Shown in pieces: positions 34,364 to 42,305 of a DNA stretch of 64,000 nt. The notes under the pieces are model-generated. The model saw only the letters and a program-made list of their open reading frames with translations, was not told where the DNA came from and did no database searches. This DNA is from DATKZH01 sp964475955 (GTDB lineage Bacteria > Planctomycetota > Planctomycetia > Pirellulales > Thermoguttaceae), in assembly GCA_964475955.1 (NCBI GenBank), contig CAYYZY010000007.1, positions 1-64,000 of the forward strand, given 5' to 3'. Position 1 is the first letter of the stretch; each line of letters opens with the position of its first letter. Position numbers and translations under genes: made by a program.

Positions 34364-35443
34364 CTACCCCACAATGCCTTCGAGCTTCGCTTCCACGTCG
34401 GCCTGGCCGGCGAGGAACTCCAGGCCGATGCTCACGGCCAGCAGGGGGTGGCGGCCGAGCCGGTCGATGCGGAGCTTGACCAGGTCTTTGCGCGTGCAGA
34501 CGACCGCCGCCACGTCGAGCCGGTCGGCCCACGCGGCGAGCGATTCGACGTCGGCCCGGCCGTACGCGTAGTGATCGGGGAATTCGCGGAAGTCGACCGC
34601 CCGATAACCGCAACTTTCGAGCGTATGGCGGAAGCCCGCCGGATTGCCGATGCCGCAGAAGGCGGCCACCGGCTGGTCGGCGAGCGCGTCGAGCGGTTGG
34701 CTCTCGCCGCCGGAGGAGACGAGCGATTGGGGGACATGGGCCCCTTCCGCCCAAACCGCGCGGGGCGCATATCGCCGGACCTCCCGGCGGAGGCGCGCCC
34801 GCAGGTCGGCCTCCAGCAGGTCGGCCCGCGAGAGCACCACGACGTGCGCCCGGCGCAGGCCGCTCACCGGCTCGCGGAGCGTGCCCCGGGGGAAGACGTG
34901 CCCGAAGCCGAACGGCTCCAGCGCGTCGAGCAGCACGAGGTCGAGGTCGCGGTGGATGCGGCGGTGCTGGAAGGCGTCGTCGAGCACGATCGCCTGGCAT
35001 GCGAACTCCTCGACGGCCAGCCGGGCCGCCGTCACGCGATCGGGGTCTTCCAGGTGCGGCACGTCGGGCAGGTTCTGCTCCAGCTCGAGGGCCTCGTCGT
35101 TCACGGAGCCCGCCTCCGCCCCGTAGCCTCGGCTGATGAGCGTGACGCGCACGCCCCGGGCGCGGAGCCACTGGGCGATCCACTGCACCATGGGCGTCTT
35201 GCCGGTGCCGCCGAGCGTGAGGTTCCCCACGCTGACCACGGGAACGCCCACGCGGTGTACCGGGGCCGCCCCCAGATCGTACCGCCGATTCCGCCACCGC
35301 ACGGCGATCGTGTACGGCACCTCGGCCACGCGCAGTCCGGCGCGCAACGCGAAAGCCCCCGGCCCCCGGCGCCGGCCGCTGACCAGGTCTCGAAACGCCG
35401 ACGGGCGGAGCAGATGCGTCACCTCGGCGGATTCCTCGCGCAC
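34364..35443 (-). CDS. lpxK: tetraacyldisaccharide 4'-kinase LpxK
   Basis: A 359-residue protein with the LpxK order of motifs: VPVVSVGNLTLGGTGKTPMV (the P-loop embedded in the family signature), LISRGYGAE, then IVLDDAFQHRRIHRDLDLVLLDA, and RADLLE. It phosphorylates the 4' position of the lipid A disaccharide at the inner membrane. The start is a GTG at 35443, six bases after the Pcm stop. Its presence argues that the organism makes true lipid A. Confidence 0.93.
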   Translation of the reverse strand: MREESAEVTHLLRPSAFRDLVSGRRRGPGAFALRAGLRVAEVPYTIAVRWRNRRYDLGAAPVHRVGVPVVSVGNLTLGGTGKTPMVQWIAQWLRARGVRVTLISRGYGAEAGSVNDEALELEQNLPDVPHLEDPDRVTAARLAVEEFACQAIVLDDAFQHRRIHRDLDLVLLDALEPFGFGHVFPRGTLREPVSGLRRAHVVVLSRADLLEADLRARLRREVRRYAPRAVWAEGAHVPQSLVSSGGESQPLDALADQPVAAFCGIGNPAGFRHTLESCGYRAVDFREFPDHYAYGRADVESLAAWADRLDVAAVVCTRKDLVKLRIDRLGRHPLLAVSIGLEFLAGQADVEAKLEGIVG

Positions 35444-35449
35444 GCGCGG

Positions 35450-36100
35450 CTACTCCGGCCAGCCTTGCGCCCCGACCAGCGGCACGAAGCGGCAGGGCGA
35501 GAGGCTGGACCGCTGCGGCGCGCCTTGCACCTTGCGGATCACTTCGAGCGTCTGGTAGTCGTGCCCTCCCACGGGAATCACCAGCCGGCCCCCCTCGCAC
35601 AGTTGCTCGAACAGGGCCGGGGGGGCCCGGCCGGCCGCGGCCGTGACGATGATCCGATCGTACGGGGCCCGGCTCGGCCAGCCGAGCGTGCCGTCGCCCA
35701 CGGCCAGGGTCACGTTCCCGTAGCCCAGTTGCTTGAGCACGACGGCCGCCCTGCGCGAGAGGTCGGCAAACCGCTCGACGCTGACCACCTCCCGGACCAT
35801 CTCCGCCAGCACGGCCGTCTGGTACCCGCTGCCGGTGCCGATCTCCAAAACCGTGTGCTCCGGGGAGCATTCCAGCGCCTGGGACATCAAGGCGACGATG
35901 TACGGCTGGCTGATCGTCTGGCTACAGTCGATCGGCAGGGCCCGATCCGCGTAGGCCTGCCCGTGCAACCTCTCCGGGACGAACCGCTCGCGAGGGACGC
36001 GCCCCATGGCCGCCAGGACGCGCTCGTCGCGGATGTCCCGACGCTGCAACTGCTCGCGGAGCATCCGTTGCCTGGCGTCGTTGAAGTCGGCAGCGCTCAT
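35450..36100 (-). CDS. pcm: protein-L-isoaspartate O-methyltransferase
   Basis: A 216-residue class I SAM methyltransferase. Family marks are RDIRDERVLAAMGRVPRERFVP, QTISQPYIVALMSQAL and the SAM-binding loop VLEIGTGSGYQTAVLAEMV, followed by YDRIIVTAAA. It methylates isoaspartyl residues for repair of aged proteins in the cytoplasm. The ATG overlaps the RecJ stop by four bases (ATGA), so expression is coupled to recJ. The C-terminus is slightly extended. Confidence 0.92.
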   Translation of the reverse strand: MSAADFNDARQRMLREQLQRRDIRDERVLAAMGRVPRERFVPERLHGQAYADRALPIDCSQTISQPYIVALMSQALECSPEHTVLEIGTGSGYQTAVLAEMVREVVSVERFADLSRRAAVVLKQLGYGNVTLAVGDGTLGWPSRAPYDRIIVTAAAGRAPPALFEQLCEGGRLVIPVGGHDYQTLEVIRKVQGAPQRSSLSPCRFVPLVGAQGWPE

Positions 36101-37935
36101 GACCGGGCGGAGGATTTGAGGGGCCGGCCGTCGCTTCGAACCGAGGCGCGCGCCGATCGGTCGCCGATCGGGCCGGACACGGGGGGTGCGCCGTCGGCGG
36201 TCTTTCGCCAATCGACCAGGTGGAGCTCGACCGAGCGACGGCCGCGGAACGTGTTGATGACCGGGCGGAAGGCCACGTCGACGGGGCCGTCGAGGGCGGC
36301 CAGGTCGTCGGCCCAGTCGCCGCCGCCGAAGGCCACCGCGCGAAGCGTGACCCCGTGCTGCGCAAGCCGCATCGAGAGGTGGCGTCCGCCGGCGCCGATC
36401 GCGCGCGGGGGCTCGGGCAGGGTCACCCCCGAGGCGCTGACCAAGGGGCGCGGGTTCGACTGACCAAAAGGCCCCAGCTCCTCGATCTGCCGCGCCACCG
36501 CGAGCGTGAACGCGCCGAGCGGAAACTCCGCGTCGATGTGGATCTCCGCCACCCGCTGTTCCTCGCTGATCTCCGACGCGGCGTGCTCGCAGAAGTCGGC
36601 ACGGAACGAATCGACGCTGGCCCGGTCCAGCGTCAGGCCGGCCGCCGCCGCGTGACCCCCGTGGCTGCGCAGGTGGTGGTCGCACGCCTCGAGCGCGTGG
36701 TGCAGGTTGAAGCCGGGTACGCTTCGGGCCGATCCGATCCCCGGCCGTATGCCGATCTGGTCCCAGGAAACGAGGACCACCGGACAGTGGTACTTCTCGG
36801 CCAGACGACCCGCCACGATCCCGATCACCCCGGGATGCCACCCGTAGTCGGCCAGGACCAGCGCCGGATCGCTCTTCGGGGCGAACTGCTCCTTGGCCTG
36901 CTTGTTGGCCGCCAGGTAGATGCTCCGCTCGAGCGTCTGCCGGCTGGCGTTGAGCCCGTCGACGTACACGGCCAGCTCCCGGGCGCGGCCCGGTTGGTCG
37001 GTCACCAGCAACTCGACGGCCAGTTGGGCCTGGCCCAGGCGGCCCGCGGCGTTGAGCCGAGGAGCCAGGGAAAAGGCGATGTCTTCAGCGCTCAGTTGCG
37101 GCTTGTCGCCCAGCTTGGCGACCTCCATCAGCGTGGCCAGGCCCACCCCCGGCTGGGCCTTGATGCTCGTCAGCCCGTGGTGCACGAGCACGCGGTTCTC
37201 ATCGACCAGCGGGACCACGTCGGCCACCGTGCCCAGCGCGGCCAGTCCGACGGCCTGAAGGAGGAACTCGCGCATGCGCGGGCCGACCTTCTTGGCCCCG
37301 CTCGCCTGCTGGCAGATGGCCCACGCGAGCTTCAGGGCGACGCCCGAGCCGCTCAGCCCGTGGAAGGGGTAGTCCGATCCGGGAAGCGCCGGGTGGACGA
37401 TCGCGGCCGCCTCGGGCAGCACGGGGCCGGGCTGGTGATGGTCGGTGACGATCAGCTCCAGGCCGGACTGCCGGGCGGTCGCCGCCTGGTCGACGCTCCC
37501 GATCCCGCAGTCGACGGTCAAAAGCACTTTCGCCCCTTCTTCGGCGCGGGCGCGGATCGCCTCGTGGTTCAGCCCGTAGCCCTCGTCGACGCGGTGGGGC
37601 ACGTAGTAGCCGACGTCGCCGCCGAGCATCCTGAGGCACTGGTAGAGGATCGCCGTGCCGGTCATTCCGTCGACGTCGTAGTCGCCGTAGACCACGAACC
37701 GCCGGCCGTCGCGGATCGCGCGATGAACCCGCTCAGCGGCCGCCGAGCAGCCCGGCAGCTCGTCGGGGTCGCGGAGGTGCGAAAGCTTGGGGGTGAGGAA
37801 ATGGCGTGCCCGATCCGGATCGGTGATGCCCCGCGCGAGGAGAAGCTGTGCGACCACGGGCGGGATGCCGGCGGCGCGCCGCAATGCGGCGATTCGGTCG
37901 GCGTCGTGTGCGTGGATGCGCCAGCGCTTGACCAT
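36097..37935 (-). CDS. recJ: single-stranded-DNA-specific exonuclease RecJ
   Basis: A 612-residue protein of normal RecJ length. The DHH phosphoesterase motifs are present: VYGDYDVDGMTGTAIL, then the second Asp motif LLTVDCGIGS, then VTDHHQPG, and the DHHA1 region with SARSVPGFNLHHALEAC and HGGHAAAAGLTLD. It degrades single-stranded DNA 5' to 3' in recombination and mismatch repair. GGAGGG precedes the ATG. It heads the recJ-pcm-lpxK transcription unit. Confidence 0.95.
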   Translation of the reverse strand: MVKRWRIHAHDADRIAALRRAAGIPPVVAQLLLARGITDPDRARHFLTPKLSHLRDPDELPGCSAAAERVHRAIRDGRRFVVYGDYDVDGMTGTAILYQCLRMLGGDVGYYVPHRVDEGYGLNHEAIRARAEEGAKVLLTVDCGIGSVDQAATARQSGLELIVTDHHQPGPVLPEAAAIVHPALPGSDYPFHGLSGSGVALKLAWAICQQASGAKKVGPRMREFLLQAVGLAALGTVADVVPLVDENRVLVHHGLTSIKAQPGVGLATLMEVAKLGDKPQLSAEDIAFSLAPRLNAAGRLGQAQLAVELLVTDQPGRARELAVYVDGLNASRQTLERSIYLAANKQAKEQFAPKSDPALVLADYGWHPGVIGIVAGRLAEKYHCPVVLVSWDQIGIRPGIGSARSVPGFNLHHALEACDHHLRSHGGHAAAAGLTLDRASVDSFRADFCEHAASEISEEQRVAEIHIDAEFPLGAFTLAVARQIEELGPFGQSNPRPLVSASGVTLPEPPRAIGAGGRHLSMRLAQHGVTLRAVAFGGGDWADDLAALDGPVDVAFRPVINTFRGRRSVELHLVDWRKTADGAPPVSGPIGDRSARASVRSDGRPLKSSARS

Positions 37936-38116
37936 GGGGCCCTCCTGCCTGACGGTCGTGCGGCGATCCGCCCCCGCAGCGGTTTGGAGGCGTGTACTCG
38001 CCGAGACCCGATTCCGTGGGTTGTGCTGCCGACGACTCGCGCGCGAAGCGGAGGCCGCCCGCCACGCTTCTCTCCTCGCTCGTGGGGAGCGTAGGTGCGC
38101 CTGCCATGGGGGCCGG

Positions 38117-38293
38117 CTACTTCTTCTTCTCGGTGTGCCAGGTGTGCTTGCGGAGTCGTGGGCAGTACTTCTTCAGCTTCAGCTTCTCCCCCCCCGGCTT
38201 CCGACGCAGGGAGTAGTTGTAGTCGCCCGTTTCTTCACACACCAGGAAGACGGTCTCCGCCTTCTTCTTTTTCTTGCCTGTGCTCTTGGCCAT
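38117..38293 (-). CDS. rpmG: 50S ribosomal protein L33
   Basis: A 58-residue protein: a Lys-rich start ([20 protein letters not shown]), then [37 protein letters not shown] in spirit, which is the L33 fold. The cysteines are single, not the two CxxC pairs, so this is the zinc-free (C-) form. The longer open frame upstream has no homology. A TTTCCA-N16-TATAAT promoter lies about 55-85 bases upstream. The gene converges on nothing; RecJ starts 181 bases downstream of its stop on the same strand. Confidence 0.93.
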   Translation of the reverse strand: MAKSTGKKKKKAETVFLVCEETGDYNYSLRRKPGGEKLKLKKYCPRLRKHTWHTEKKK

Positions 38294-38348
38294 TCTCGCC
38301 AGCTCCCAAGGATTCGACGCAAGCCCTGCCCATCCTGCCAAACCCTCG

Positions 38349-38376
38349 ATTATACTGGCTTGGGCCAGATTGGAAA
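38349..38376 (-). promoter_or_regulatory. promoter of rpmG
   Basis: On the minus strand, TTTCCA (38376-38371), 16 bases, then a perfect TATAAT (38354-38349). It lies about 55 bases ahead of the rpmG ATG. Confidence 0.6.
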
Positions 38377-38436
38377 CACGGCGGGGGCGCGGAATCCTTA
38401 TGGGAAGTGACCGTGTGCGACCGGCCGACGCCCCCT

Positions 38437-38504
38437 GTAGGGACCGCCCGCCGCGGCGTTCCGCTGTCGCGGGGCTCGGGAACGGCACGGAGGCCGTTCG
38501 CTAC
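38437..38504. repeat. GTAGGGAACG-type inverted-repeat element, copy 4
   Basis: Reverse orientation, starting GTAGGGACCGCCCGCCGCGG and ending GGAACGGC..GGCCGTTCGCTAC. It shares the CGCGGCGTTCCG core with the copy at 32259-32325. Confidence 0.75.
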
Positions 38505-38535
38505 CGTCGCGGCCCTTCCCCCCCGCTGGTGGGGG

Positions 38536-38565
38536 TTGGCGCCAAAACGGGTGTAAAGTTATACT
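38536..38565 (+). promoter_or_regulatory. candidate promoter of the first toroid gene
   Basis: TTGGCG, 18 bases, then TATACT, ending about 60 bases before the ATG at 38627. Each hexamer matches the sigma70 consensus at 4 to 5 positions. Confidence 0.4.
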
Positions 38566-38626
38566 TGCCAACAGGTTAGGTGAGGTAAGTTGCGTCTGGC
38601 CTTGAGATCGTCCGGAGTGAGAACCC

Positions 38627-40267
38627 ATGGTGGATGAGCCCTCGCGCGAAACCAATCCCGAGCAGCCCGAAAAGCCGAACGAGGCGCAGGCGTCGTCGCC
38701 GACCAAGGCGAGCAAGCCGACCGAGGCCGCCGGGGAGAAGCCGGCATCGAGCGGTCGGCCGGCCGCCAACGCCGGAAGCGGCGCCGTCGCGATCGAGGTC
38801 GCCGAGCGCGAGGGCGTTTTGCGCCGCTTTCTTCGGGCAATGATCCACCAGACGCCCAGTTGGTTGGTCAGCACGGTAGTCCACGTGGTCGTGCTCCTCT
38901 TGTTGGCGCTTCTGACCATGCCGCCGCCGCCGACCGACGACGCGGGCGAGCTGGTCGTCACGCCCGACGAGGAGGAGGAACTCGAGGAGATCGACGCGTT
39001 CGAGGAGGAGCCGCTCGAGGAGATCGACGTCGAGACGGTCACCGACATGGTGTTCGAATCGCAGGTCGAGCAGGAGGTGATCGACGTCTCCCCGTTCGAC
39101 GACCTCGAGGCCGCGGCGGTCTCCGTCGAACTGAGCGACGTCGGGCTCGACCTGGCCCCCAAGTCCGACCTGCTCAACCAGGTCGGCGCGTTTAGGGGGA
39201 ACGCTCTCGAAGGTCGCGGCTCCGGCAAGGCCCGGCTGGTCGCGCGAGGGGGCGGAAGCGACGCGAGCGAGCGGGCCGTGGCGCTCGCGCTGGAGTGGCT
39301 GGCCAAGCACCAGATGCCCGACGGCGGCTGGAACTTCAATCACGCCGTGCACCCGGAGTGCCGCGGCCAGTGCCGCAACCCGGGCGAGCTGGCCCAGGCG
39401 CGCAACGCGGCCACCGGCATGGCCCTGTTGCCGTTTCTCGGCGCGGGGCAGACGCACGAGAAAGGCAAGTACAAGGAGGCGGTCCGCAAGGGGCTCTACT
39501 TCCTCGTCAGCCGGATGAAGGTCAGTCCGCAGGGCGGGAGCCTTTTTGAAGACGGCGGGCGCATGTATTCGCACGGCATCTGCTCGATCGCCCTGTGCGA
39601 AGCGTACGCCATGACCCACGACAAGCGCCTCTATGCCCCCGCCCAGCAGGCATTGAACTTCATCGCCTACGCGCAGGACCCGGTCGGGGGCGGCTGGCGC
39701 TACACGCCGCGCCAGCCGGGCGATACGTCGGTGGTCGGCTGGCAGATCATGGCCCTGAAGAGCGGCCACATGGCCTACCTGCGCGTGCCGCCGATCACCG
39801 TCAAGAAGGCCTCGCTGTTTCTGGACACGGTCCAGTCGAACAACGGGGCGAACTACGGCTACACCGATCCCGGCAAGGGGGCGGCCACCTCGGCCATCGG
39901 GCTCCTCTGCCGCATGTACCTGGGGTGGAAGAAGGAGAACCCGGCGCTGGAGCGGGGCACCAAGTGGCTCGGCGACCGGGGCCCCTCCAGCAACATGTAC
40001 TACAACTACTACGCCACCCAGGTCATGCACCACGTGGAAGGCGATCCGTGGAAGAACTGGAACGCCGTGATGCGCGACCAGTTGGTCCAGAGCCAGGCCA
40101 AGAAGGGCCATGAGACCGGGAGCTGGTACGTGACCGGCGACCGTCACGGGGACCGGGGCGGGCGGCTCTATTCGACGGCCATGGCGACCATGGTCCTCGA
40201 AGTCTACTACCGGCACCTGCCCATCTACCGCAAGCAGAGCACCGAGGAAGACTTCCCACTCGATTGA
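38627..40267 (+). CDS. TonB-like anchored protein with prenyltransferase/squalene-cyclase-like toroid domain (paralogue 1)
   Basis: A 546-residue protein. Residues 1-70 are polar and cytoplasmic. The single membrane helix (80-97, WLVSTVVHVVVLLLLALLT) contains Ser82-x3-His86, the SxxxH motif that TonB uses to couple to ExbB/ExbD. A Pro run and a very acidic linker (104-180) follow. Residues 210-546 form an alpha/alpha-toroid of the prenyltransferase/squalene oxidase repeat type (QMPDGGWNFNH, YAQDPVGGGWRY). A conserved FNHAVHPECRGQC block could bind metal. The toroid should lie in the periplasm. It lacks the cyclase catalytic DxDD motif, so it is probably not an enzyme of hopanoid synthesis. 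A close paralogue follows. Confidence 0.88.
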   Translation: MVDEPSRETNPEQPEKPNEAQASSPTKASKPTEAAGEKPASSGRPAANAGSGAVAIEVAEREGVLRRFLRAMIHQTPSWLVSTVVHVVVLLLLALLTMPPPPTDDAGELVVTPDEEEELEEIDAFEEEPLEEIDVETVTDMVFESQVEQEVIDVSPFDDLEAAAVSVELSDVGLDLAPKSDLLNQVGAFRGNALEGRGSGKARLVARGGGSDASERAVALALEWLAKHQMPDGGWNFNHAVHPECRGQCRNPGELAQARNAATGMALLPFLGAGQTHEKGKYKEAVRKGLYFLVSRMKVSPQGGSLFEDGGRMYSHGICSIALCEAYAMTHDKRLYAPAQQALNFIAYAQDPVGGGWRYTPRQPGDTSVVGWQIMALKSGHMAYLRVPPITVKKASLFLDTVQSNNGANYGYTDPGKGAATSAIGLLCRMYLGWKKENPALERGTKWLGDRGPSSNMYYNYYATQVMHHVEGDPWKNWNAVMRDQLVQSQAKKGHETGSWYVTGDRHGDRGGRLYSTAMATMVLEVYYRHLPIYRKQSTEEDFPLD

Positions 40268-40561
40268 GGGGCGCGGCGCCCGAAGCCATCCGCAATCGCC
40301 GTGGGATCGCGTGCGGGGCGTCCAGGCCGCAATCCGAGGGTGCCCGGGGCGTTGCATTCGTTCGGTCACGGATATAGTCTAACGGTAGCGCTAGATTGCG
40401 ACCGCGGGGGGGAATGCGCATCATCGTTCGCTGGAGCGAAACGGCTTTTCGTGGTGCGAGAAGCGACGATCGCGACAGGAATTGATGCGCCGCCGCGTGA
40501 CGCGGCCGCATGTCCGATCCGTTTCGCAGGTTCTTACCCCTCTCCGGGGGAGTCTTCGCCT

Positions 40562-42253
40562 ATGGCCGACCAACCCGCTCCCGAGTCCCAGGGCCCTTCT
40601 CCGAAGCCCAACGACCCTTCGCCGGAGACCGAGCACGTCCCCGCTCCTGAGAAGCCCGCCAAAGAGGGGGCGGCAGATGCCCCGGCCGAGGCCCAAGCCG
40701 GCACCGGCAAGGCGGCCGCGCGGGGCAAGGCGAAGCAAGCCATCGCCGCGCCGGTTGCGCCCGAGGCGGTCGAGATCGAGACCGCGCAGCCGGGCCTCAT
40801 GCGCCGATTCGTTCGCGCAGTGGTCCACCAGACGCCCAGTTGGCTGGTCAGCACGGTGGTCCACGTGGTCGTGCTCCTCTTGTTGGCGCTTTTGACGCTG
40901 CCGCCGCCGCCGACCGACGACTCGGGCGAGCTGGTCGTCACGCCCGACGAGGAAGAGGAGCTCGAGGAGTTCGACGCGTTCGAGGAGGAGCCGCTCGAGG
41001 AGATCGACGTCGAGACGGTCACCGACATGGTGTTCGAATCGCAGGTCGAGCAGGAGGTGATCGACGTCTCCCCGTTCGACGAAATGGAGGCCGCGGCGGT
41101 CTCGGTCGAATTGAGCGACGTCGGCCTCGACCTGGCCCCCAAGTCCGACCTGCTCAACCAGGTCGGCGCGTTTTCAGGGAACGCCCTCGACGGTCGCGGC
41201 TCCGGCAAGGCCCGGCTGGTCGCGCGGGGCGGCGGAAGCGAGGCGAGCGAGCGGGCCGTGGCGCTCGGCTTGCAGTGGCTGGCCAACCACCAGATGCCCG
41301 ACGGCGGCTGGAACTTCAATCACGCCATGCACCCGCAGTGCCGCGGCCAGTGCCGCAACCCGGGCAACATCCCGGAAGCGCGAAACGGCGCCACCGGCAT
41401 GGCCCTGTTGCCGTTCCTCGGTGCGGGGCAGACGCATCAGAAGGGCAAGTACAAGGACCTGGTCAAGAAGGGGCTCTACTTCCTGATCAGCCGAATGAAG
41501 GTCAGCCCGCAGGGCGGAAGCCTTCACGAATCCGGCGGGTCGATGTATTCGCACGGCATCTGCGCGATCGTGCTCTGCGAGGCGTACGCCATGACGCACG
41601 ACAAGCACCTTTACGCCCCCGCCCAGCAGGCGCTCAACTTCATCGCCTACGCGCAGGACCCGGTCGGCGGCGGCTGGCGCTATTCGCCGCGCCAGCCGGG
41701 CGACACGTCGGTCGTCGGCTGGCAGATCATGGCCATGAAGAGCGGGCACATGGGCTACCTGCGCGTGCCCCCGATCACGGTGCAGAAGGCGTCGCAGTTC
41801 CTCGACAGCGTCCAGGCGCACAACGGCGCCCATTACGGCTACACCGATCCGGCGGCCGGGCGCGAGGGCACCACCGCCGTGGGGCTTCTGTGCCGGATGT
41901 ATCTCGGCTGGAAGAAGGACAACCCGGCCCTGCAAAAGGGCGTCAAGTGGATGTCCGACCGGGGCCCCTCGGCCAACAACATGTACTACAACTACTACGC
42001 CACCCAGATCATGCACCACATGGAAGGCGACGTGTGGAAGAAATGGAACTCCGTGATGCGCGACCAACTGATCAAGTCCCAGGCCAAGAAGGGCCACGAG
42101 ACCGGCAGTTGGTTCATGCCCGCCGGCCACGTCACCGACCGAGGCGGCCGGCTTTACTGCACGTCGATGGCCACCATGGTGTTGGAAGTCTACTACCGCC
42201 ACCTGCCCATCTACCGGAAGCAGAGCACCGAGGAGGATTTTCCCCTCGATTGA
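40562..42253 (+). CDS. TonB-like anchored protein with prenyltransferase/squalene-cyclase-like toroid domain (paralogue 2)
   Basis: A 563-residue paralogue of the preceding protein. It has a different Pro/Ala-rich cytoplasmic start, then the same membrane helix with Ser97-x3-His101, the same acidic linker, and the same toroid including FNHAMHPQCRGQC and MYYNYYATQIMHH. Lengths and ends agree (both finish STEEDFPLD). The DNA is identical to paralogue 1 for 112 bases in the linker (40971-41082 versus 38991-39102), showing recent duplication or gene conversion. I start it at the ATG at 40562; the frame upstream does not match the paralogue. It has its own 294-base leader, so it may be transcribed separately. 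Confidence 0.88.
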   Translation: MADQPAPESQGPSPKPNDPSPETEHVPAPEKPAKEGAADAPAEAQAGTGKAAARGKAKQAIAAPVAPEAVEIETAQPGLMRRFVRAVVHQTPSWLVSTVVHVVVLLLLALLTLPPPPTDDSGELVVTPDEEEELEEFDAFEEEPLEEIDVETVTDMVFESQVEQEVIDVSPFDEMEAAAVSVELSDVGLDLAPKSDLLNQVGAFSGNALDGRGSGKARLVARGGGSEASERAVALGLQWLANHQMPDGGWNFNHAMHPQCRGQCRNPGNIPEARNGATGMALLPFLGAGQTHQKGKYKDLVKKGLYFLISRMKVSPQGGSLHESGGSMYSHGICAIVLCEAYAMTHDKHLYAPAQQALNFIAYAQDPVGGGWRYSPRQPGDTSVVGWQIMAMKSGHMGYLRVPPITVQKASQFLDSVQAHNGAHYGYTDPAAGREGTTAVGLLCRMYLGWKKDNPALQKGVKWMSDRGPSANNMYYNYYATQIMHHMEGDVWKKWNSVMRDQLIKSQAKKGHETGSWFMPAGHVTDRGGRLYCTSMATMVLEVYYRHLPIYRKQSTEEDFPLD

Positions 42254-42265
42254 CGCGGCCATCTC

Positions 42266-42288
42266 AAATCGCCGTGCGCGATTTCGCG
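42266..42288. repeat. half-end related to the 9557-9702 element
   Basis: AAATCGCCGTGCGCGATTTC matches the terminal repeat AAATCACCGTGCGCGATTC of the 9557-9702 element with one substitution and one insertion. No partner end is seen nearby. It lies 13 bases after the stop of the second toroid gene. Confidence 0.6.
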
Positions 42289-42305
42289 GCGCGCACGTCG
42301 TGGCC

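Larger units (their letters stand above)
38294..38626. other. divergent spacer between rpmG and the first toroid gene
   Basis: This 333-base gap carries the rpmG promoter (38349-38376), a GTAGGGAACG-type element (38437-38504) and a promoter-like pair (38536-38565) ahead of the plus-strand gene. No gene is seen. Confidence 0.65.

Noticed and set aside
38627..42253. Squalene-hopene cyclases for hopanoid synthesis
   Set aside because: Only the toroid repeat type is shared. The catalytic DxDD motif is absent and the proteins have a TonB-like anchor and acidic linker.
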